From Orbaceae bacterium lpD02 (lineage in GTDB: Bacteria > Pseudomonadota > Gammaproteobacteria > Enterobacterales > Orbaceae), in NCBI GenBank assembly GCA_036251875.1, contig CP133960.1, positions 1,196,258 to 1,260,257 on the forward strand: DNA of 64,000 bases, given 5' to 3'. Position 1 is the stretch's first letter; the number at the start of each line of letters is the position of its first letter. Below the pieces are notes generated by a model. That model searched no databases. It saw only the letters and a list, made by a program, of their open reading frames with translations, and was not told the origin of the DNA. Both the position numbers and the translations under genes were made by a program. Shown piece by piece: positions 60,101 to 64,000 of the stretch.

Positions 60101-60457
60101 CTATCGATTCTGATGCTTTTCAAGCCATTTTTTCATAAATTCAATCTCTTTTTCTTGCGCTTTAATCACTTGCACTGCGAGTGCTCTGATGTCAGGATCT
60201 TTACCATATTTTAGTTCGATTTTAGCCATATCGATAGCCCCCTGATGATGGGGGATCATTCCCGCAACAAATGCCACATCAGGATCTGATGACATCACAC
60301 CTTCCATCATTGGTTGGTGCATTTCATTCATGGCATGTAAATATTCTTCTGTCATTGGGTTCATATTTTTATCCACTACTTGGTGATCAGTATGAGCTAA
60401 AGCACTTGTTGTAGATAGTAATATGATTGAGCAAATAATTAATATTATTTTTTTCAT
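60101..60457 (-). CDS. Periplasmic DUF305 protein
   Basis: 118 residues with a signal peptide (about 21 residues, ending SALA). DUF305 features: a Met/His-rich helix (MNEMHQPMMEG) and the signature FVAGMIPHHQGAIDMAKIEL, then KAQEKEIEFMKKWLE. Ferritin-like four-helix fold; some members (CopM-type) bind copper, and the Met/His richness suggests the same, but that is inference. Divergent from hcp across 182 bases. Confidence 0.87.
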   Translation of the reverse strand: MKKIILIICSIILLSTTSALAHTDHQVVDKNMNPMTEEYLHAMNEMHQPMMEGVMSSDPDVAFVAGMIPHHQGAIDMAKIELKYGKDPDIRALAVQVIKAQEKEIEFMKKWLEKHQNR

Positions 60458-60560
60458 TGGGAATGCCTCTATGGTTAACGTTGGAAATAATAATTAAGTG
60501 TAAGTATTTTTGATTATAAAGTCTGCAAGTAATCAAAATATTTTCTTTTCAAAATTCATT

Positions 60561-60601
60561 TTGCCTTTTAAACTTTAAACATGTATTTTTAATACATGTT
60601 T
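60561..60601 (+). promoter_or_regulatory. hcp promoter with NsrR-type operator
   Basis: Perfect 25-bp palindrome 60577-60601: arms AAACATGTATT and its complement around TTT. This matches the NsrR pattern of two ATGYATTT-like half-sites. It overlaps the spacer and -10 of a promoter with -35 TTGCCT (60561-60566), 17 bp, and TATTTT (60584-60589). The regulator NsrR is encoded 2 kb downstream. Confidence 0.85.
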
Positions 60602-60639
60602 TATCGAAAATAAAAATAACCATAAATAAAGGAGCAATT

Positions 60640-62310
60640 ATGTTTTGTATTCAATGCGAGCAAACAATAATAACATCAACAACTAAAGGCTGTAGCTATA
60701 CCAAAGGTATGTGTGGCAAAACAGCCGAAGTATCGGACTTACAAGATATCTTAGTTGCAGCGCTACAGCGTGTCTCATTTTGGGCATCAATTTGCCACCA
60801 ATACCAAATTAGTGATAGAGCGGTTGATCGATGGTCATTCCAAACATTTTTTGCCACGCTAACAAATGTTAATTTTGATCCAGAAAGAATACTGAATTAT
60901 ATACAGCAAGCGGATATACACAGTCTAAAGTTAGAACAATTAGCTAAAGCAGCTGCAATACAAGCTAACCATTCCTTACCACCGCTATCTTACGCCGCTC
61001 AAATGCAATATCCAAAAAATAAAGAAGAGCTACTAAAACTGGCTCCTAACGTCTTTTTGAATAGAGGTAAAGGCGATATCGAAGATGATGTAATTGGTCT
61101 GCGTTTACTCGCTATTTATGGTTTAAAAGGTTTAGCTGCATATATGGAACACGCGGCAGTTTTAGAACAATTCAGTGATGAAATCTGTATTGAATATCAT
61201 CAAATAATGAACGTATTAGGCAATAACCCAACCGATATAAGCGAGTTGCTTGATTTATCAATCGCCATTGGTGCATTAAATTATAAAGTAATGGAAATGC
61301 TTGACGCAGGAGAAACAACGATATTTGGCCACCCAGTACCAACTCAAGTAAATACCAAACCCATCTCAGGTAAATGTATTTTAGTTTCAGGGCATGATTT
61401 TAAGGATTTAAGATTAATTTTAGAGCAAACACAAGGAAAAGGAATTAATGTCTATACCCACGGTGAAATGTTACCTGCTCATGCCTATCCTGAGCTAAAA
61501 AAGTACCCTCATTTAGTCGGTAACTTTGGCAGTGCTTGGCAAAATCAACAAAATGAATTTGCGCAATTCCCAGGTGCAATTGTGATGACATCAAATTGTC
61601 TTATTAACCCTTTCGCTGGGCGATATGCTGACCGTATTTTTACTCGTAGCATCGTTGGCTGGCCTGGGGTCGTTCACCTAGAAAACGATGACTTTAGTGC
61701 TGTAATTGAGTGTGCATTAAATCAATCTGGCTTCAAACATACCGAATTAGAACATTACATTACTATCGGTTTTGCACGTAATGCCTTAATGAACGTTGCG
61801 CCAACAGTCATAGAACAAATTAAAGCAGGTAATATAAAACACGTCTTCTTAATCGGAGGATGTGATGGGATTAGCGATGAGCGCCATTATTATACGGATA
61901 TGGCCAGTCAGGTTCCACAAGATAGCATTATTTTAACATTAGGCTGCGGAAAGTATCGTTTTAATAAACAAAACTTTGGTGATATAAACGGTATTCCTCG
62001 CTTAATTGATATAGGACAATGCAACGATGCATATTCAGCAATTCAATTAGCTCTAGCGCTTGCAGAGACATTTGAATGCGGAGTGAACGAATTACCATTA
62101 ACGCTTGTACTATCTTGGTTTGAACAAAAAGCGATTGTTATTTTATTAACGTTATTATCTTTAGGGGCAAAAGGTATCTATACCGGTCCATCTATGCCTG
62201 CTTTTTTGACCAGTAACCTCATTAGTATTTTACAAAAAGAGTTTGACCTAAAAGCAACAACAGATGCCAAAGAAGACTTAGCGAGAATTTTAACGGTAAA
62301 CGCAGCTTAA
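60640..62310 (+). CDS. hcp: Hydroxylamine reductase / hybrid-cluster protein Hcp
   Basis: NO/hydroxylamine-reducing hybrid iron-sulfur cluster enzyme of the nitrosative-stress response. 556 residues. N-terminal cluster cysteines in MFCIQCEQT (C3, C6) and [11 protein letters not shown] (C18, C25); later hybrid-cluster ligands in [29 protein letters not shown] and GQCNDAYSA. The AAGGAG RBS is perfect. The oxidoreductase partner hcr, normally adjacent, is absent; another electron donor is needed. Confidence 0.96.
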   Translation: MFCIQCEQTIITSTTKGCSYTKGMCGKTAEVSDLQDILVAALQRVSFWASICHQYQISDRAVDRWSFQTFFATLTNVNFDPERILNYIQQADIHSLKLEQLAKAAAIQANHSLPPLSYAAQMQYPKNKEELLKLAPNVFLNRGKGDIEDDVIGLRLLAIYGLKGLAAYMEHAAVLEQFSDEICIEYHQIMNVLGNNPTDISELLDLSIAIGALNYKVMEMLDAGETTIFGHPVPTQVNTKPISGKCILVSGHDFKDLRLILEQTQGKGINVYTHGEMLPAHAYPELKKYPHLVGNFGSAWQNQQNEFAQFPGAIVMTSNCLINPFAGRYADRIFTRSIVGWPGVVHLENDDFSAVIECALNQSGFKHTELEHYITIGFARNALMNVAPTVIEQIKAGNIKHVFLIGGCDGISDERHYYTDMASQVPQDSIILTLGCGKYRFNKQNFGDINGIPRLIDIGQCNDAYSAIQLALALAETFECGVNELPLTLVLSWFEQKAIVILLTLLSLGAKGIYTGPSMPAFLTSNLISILQKEFDLKATTDAKEDLARILTVNAA

Positions 62311-62326
62311 TCAGACTTAGTTTTAT

Positions 62327-62353
62327 TTAGCCCTTATATTTAATAAGGGCTAA
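62327..62353 (+). terminator. Hairpin downstream of hcp
   Basis: Perfect 11-bp inverted repeat (TTAGCCCTTAT and ATAAGGGCTAA) with a 5-nt loop, 17 nt past the hcp stop. U-tract poor, so moderate confidence. Confidence 0.5.
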
Positions 62354-62609
62354 TATTGAATAATTATTAAGGTCAGCTATGATCTTTGTCACGTATAAAA
62401 AAAGACTTATAACACCAGATGTTCTATTTTCAAACCATGATAAAAGGCTATTTTTAGCTTTCAAAAAATAAAAGAACACAAGCGTTAATATTACACGAGT
62501 TAAAAATTGAATTTTCACTCAATTAGGCTCAAGTTGGCCTATACATAACATTTGGTTAGGATAATAATATATAAGTTATTGAATATAAAAAATAAACTAA
62601 GGAGAAAAA

Positions 62610-63026
62610 TTGCAACTATCAAGTTTTACGGATTACAGTATTCGAGTGCTAATTTATTTAGCTATGCTAGATAAGGACGAATTAAGTAATATAGCAACGG
62701 TAAGTGAGCATTATCATATATCTAAAAACCATTTAGTCAAAGTGGTCCATAAACTCGGTCAACTTGGTTATATTGACACAATACAAGGCAAAAACGGAGG
62801 TATCAAGCTGAAAAAATCGCCGAAACAGCTAAATGTTGGGCAAATAATTCGCCAACTCGAACCATTAGAATTACTTAATTGCGGCGCATCATTTTGTCAT
62901 ATTAGCCCAGCTTGTCGCTTAAAAAAATATCTCATCGATGCTAAAAATGCATTTTTAAACGAGTTAGAAAAATACACGATCTATGATTTAATTAATAATA
63001 ACCAAAAACTTCTTAATTTGTTATGA
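62610..63026 (+). CDS. nsrR: Nitric-oxide-sensing transcriptional repressor NsrR (Rrf2 family)
   Basis: 138 residues. N-terminal winged helix (QLSSFTDYSIRVLIYLA, then ISKNHLVKVVHKLGQLGYI and the wing GKNGGIKL), and the [2Fe-2S] cysteines C91, C96 and C102 in NCGASFCHISPACRL, at the same positions as E. coli NsrR. Starts at TTG with AAGGAG 5 nt upstream. NO destroys the cluster and relieves repression. The operator upstream of hcp is its likely target. 299 bases separate the two genes. Confidence 0.95.
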   Translation: MQLSSFTDYSIRVLIYLAMLDKDELSNIATVSEHYHISKNHLVKVVHKLGQLGYIDTIQGKNGGIKLKKSPKQLNVGQIIRQLEPLELLNCGASFCHISPACRLKKYLIDAKNAFLNELEKYTIYDLINNNQKLLNLL

Positions 63027-63109
63027 AAATTATTATGTAAAAAACAAGGGCAAATAGCCAATAACCTTAATAAACCTTGAAAGTTAAATTAAAAAATAGA
63101 GGCTATTTA

Positions 63110-63934
63110 TTACCAATACTCAATAGTTCGTTTATAAATAACCTGCTCTTCATCAAATAGTTCTATTTTTGTTTGCCAATTTCCATACCGATCAAAATCG
63201 CTATACATAATTTTAGCAATTGTTTCCTCGGCCGCTTGATTAGTCAGTTGATAATATGAACGTTCATTGCTACGAATTAATCGTTGCTGATCGTCGTATT
63301 CAAAGTTAGTGTTAACAATTGATGTATAGCCTTTTTTATTGCCATCAATATTTAAAAAATTAAATGAATTTAATAACCCATCTTGGTTAAATTGATATTC
63401 AATATTGAATTTTTCTTTTTTTAGGGTCTTATCATACTTAAAAATTACTGCAAATTCTTTGCCACTGTCTATCGTTTGATTTTTTTGTAGCATAAGACGT
63501 TTTTTATCAAAGTTATATGATGGCAGTAAAGTGACTTGCATATAGTCACCTTTTAAAGAATAAAGACTATTATCAATTTCATAATCACCCATAGTCTGTT
63601 TGCGCTGCCATTTATCGTTTTCTGTACGCATCAAAGTAACTATCATTGTCACTTTATCTTCAGGTGTTTTCCCTGTAGCGGAGGCCGAATAATAATTAAT
63701 TAGCAACCCCTTTTTATCATATTCGACAATTGTCTTACCTTGGCTACTATCAGTACTTTTTTCAATAGTTAGGCTGGATTTTTTTACGACCATTGAAGAT
63801 GGTGTAATAATTTGAATATCATCATTTTCGAGCAATAAATTTATCTGTTGATTCGTTAATTTTGCGGAAGTGACATCACCAAAATAGAGTACGCTAACCA
63901 TTACCAAAACATAAACAGCAATTCTTTTTTTCAT
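63110..63934 (-). CDS. Secreted protein of unknown function
   Basis: 274 residues from ATG 63934; ATG 63964 is possible but adds residues ahead of a signal peptide (KKRIAVYVLVMVSVLYFG..., cleavage near TSA). After the signal, the chain is beta-rich and polar with recurrent YD-type segments (VEYDKKGLL, FEYDDQQRLIRS, YSDFDRYGNW). These resemble the periodic pattern of secreted YD/RHS-like or DUF-type proteins, but no family is recognised. No membrane segment beyond the signal and no lipobox. Isolated, with no shared operon visible. Confidence 0.6.
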   Translation of the reverse strand: MKKRIAVYVLVMVSVLYFGDVTSAKLTNQQINLLLENDDIQIITPSSMVVKKSSLTIEKSTDSSQGKTIVEYDKKGLLINYYSASATGKTPEDKVTMIVTLMRTENDKWQRKQTMGDYEIDNSLYSLKGDYMQVTLLPSYNFDKKRLMLQKNQTIDSGKEFAVIFKYDKTLKKEKFNIEYQFNQDGLLNSFNFLNIDGNKKGYTSIVNTNFEYDDQQRLIRSNERSYYQLTNQAAEETIAKIMYSDFDRYGNWQTKIELFDEEQVIYKRTIEYW

Positions 63935-64000
63935 TTTAGCTGATAACCATTTTATGTTTAACATCACAAAATTACTTATTTTATGAGATGCTATTATTTA

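Noticed and set aside
62327..62518. 63-codon minus-strand frame downstream of hcp
   Set aside because: Low-complexity, AT-driven and crossing the hairpin; no RBS or protein character.
1..64000. tRNA, rRNA genes, CRISPR arrays or prophage
   Set aside because: No cloverleaf-like, rRNA-like or spaced direct-repeat arrays were seen by reading; no integrase or structural phage genes.

Overview
The window reads as a chromosomal segment of a low-GC gammaproteobacterium. Nearly every recognisable protein is closest, by recalled sequence, to Enterobacterales/Pasteurellales orthologues (MukBEF, TatABC, HldE, NsrR, YccJ, YagU, YfiF, YhfA). However, intergenic DNA is very AT-rich and gene order departs from E. 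coli in many places. This fits the Orbaceae (Gilliamella/Orbus/Frischella-type insect-gut symbionts), but that placement is inference. I see no rRNA or tRNA gene, CRISPR array, prophage or complete insertion sequence.

Layout. 1-4618 (minus): the N-terminal 1539 codons of a large intimin/invasin-type inverse autotransporter with about eleven Ig-like repeats, cut by the window edge. 5181-11687 (minus): the condensin operon mukF-mukE-mukB. 11994-15851: rnz, yccJ, yaaA and the exporter yjeH. 15937-21363 (minus): ubiE-ubiB, tatABC and hldE, with no ubiJ. 21439-27503: a nadR whose kinase P-loop is destroyed, a YfiF-type methyltransferase with a 99-bp tandem-repeat tail, nusB-ribH, trmJ, suhB (with a boxA-like leader) and miaE; then galU and tyrB.

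30117-38055 is the most interesting block. murQ-murP face murR, and a separate operon encodes an exported two-domain NagZ, an OmpG-like porin and an exported NamZ (DUF1343). Together these describe liberation of MurNAc outside the cytoplasm, outer-membrane passage, PTS uptake and MurNAc-6-P cleavage. CRP-like sites lie in front of both operons and MurR-like inverted repeats in front of murQ (with a weaker one before nagZ). 38337-38896 is decayed DNA containing a small gene split by a 51-bp palindromic element with a perfect 7-bp target duplication.

38897-44397 holds small metabolic and redox genes (isochorismatase-like, DsbA, RidA, APC permease, OsmC/YhfA, MBL-fold, HD). 44543-46841 is a CRP- and attenuator-controlled ivbL-ilvB-ilvN operon. 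46938-49580 is a CopZ-like protein plus a Zn/Cd P-type ATPase with a MerR-type 19-bp-spacer promoter. 49647-55385 carries rarA-lolA and ftsK with yagU between them. 55730-58321 carries yjaB, mltG and alr. 58816-63026 holds a LysN/MocR-like aminotransferase, a DUF305 protein, and hcp with nsrR and a clear NsrR-type operator. A secreted protein of unknown function closes the window.

The shared theme of the regulated modules is carbon scavenging under CRP, nitrosative stress (NsrR-Hcp), heavy-metal export and branched-chain amino-acid attenuation, on a backbone of chromosome maintenance (MukBEF, FtsK, RarA), translocation (Tat) and envelope biogenesis (LolA, MltG, HldE, Alr).
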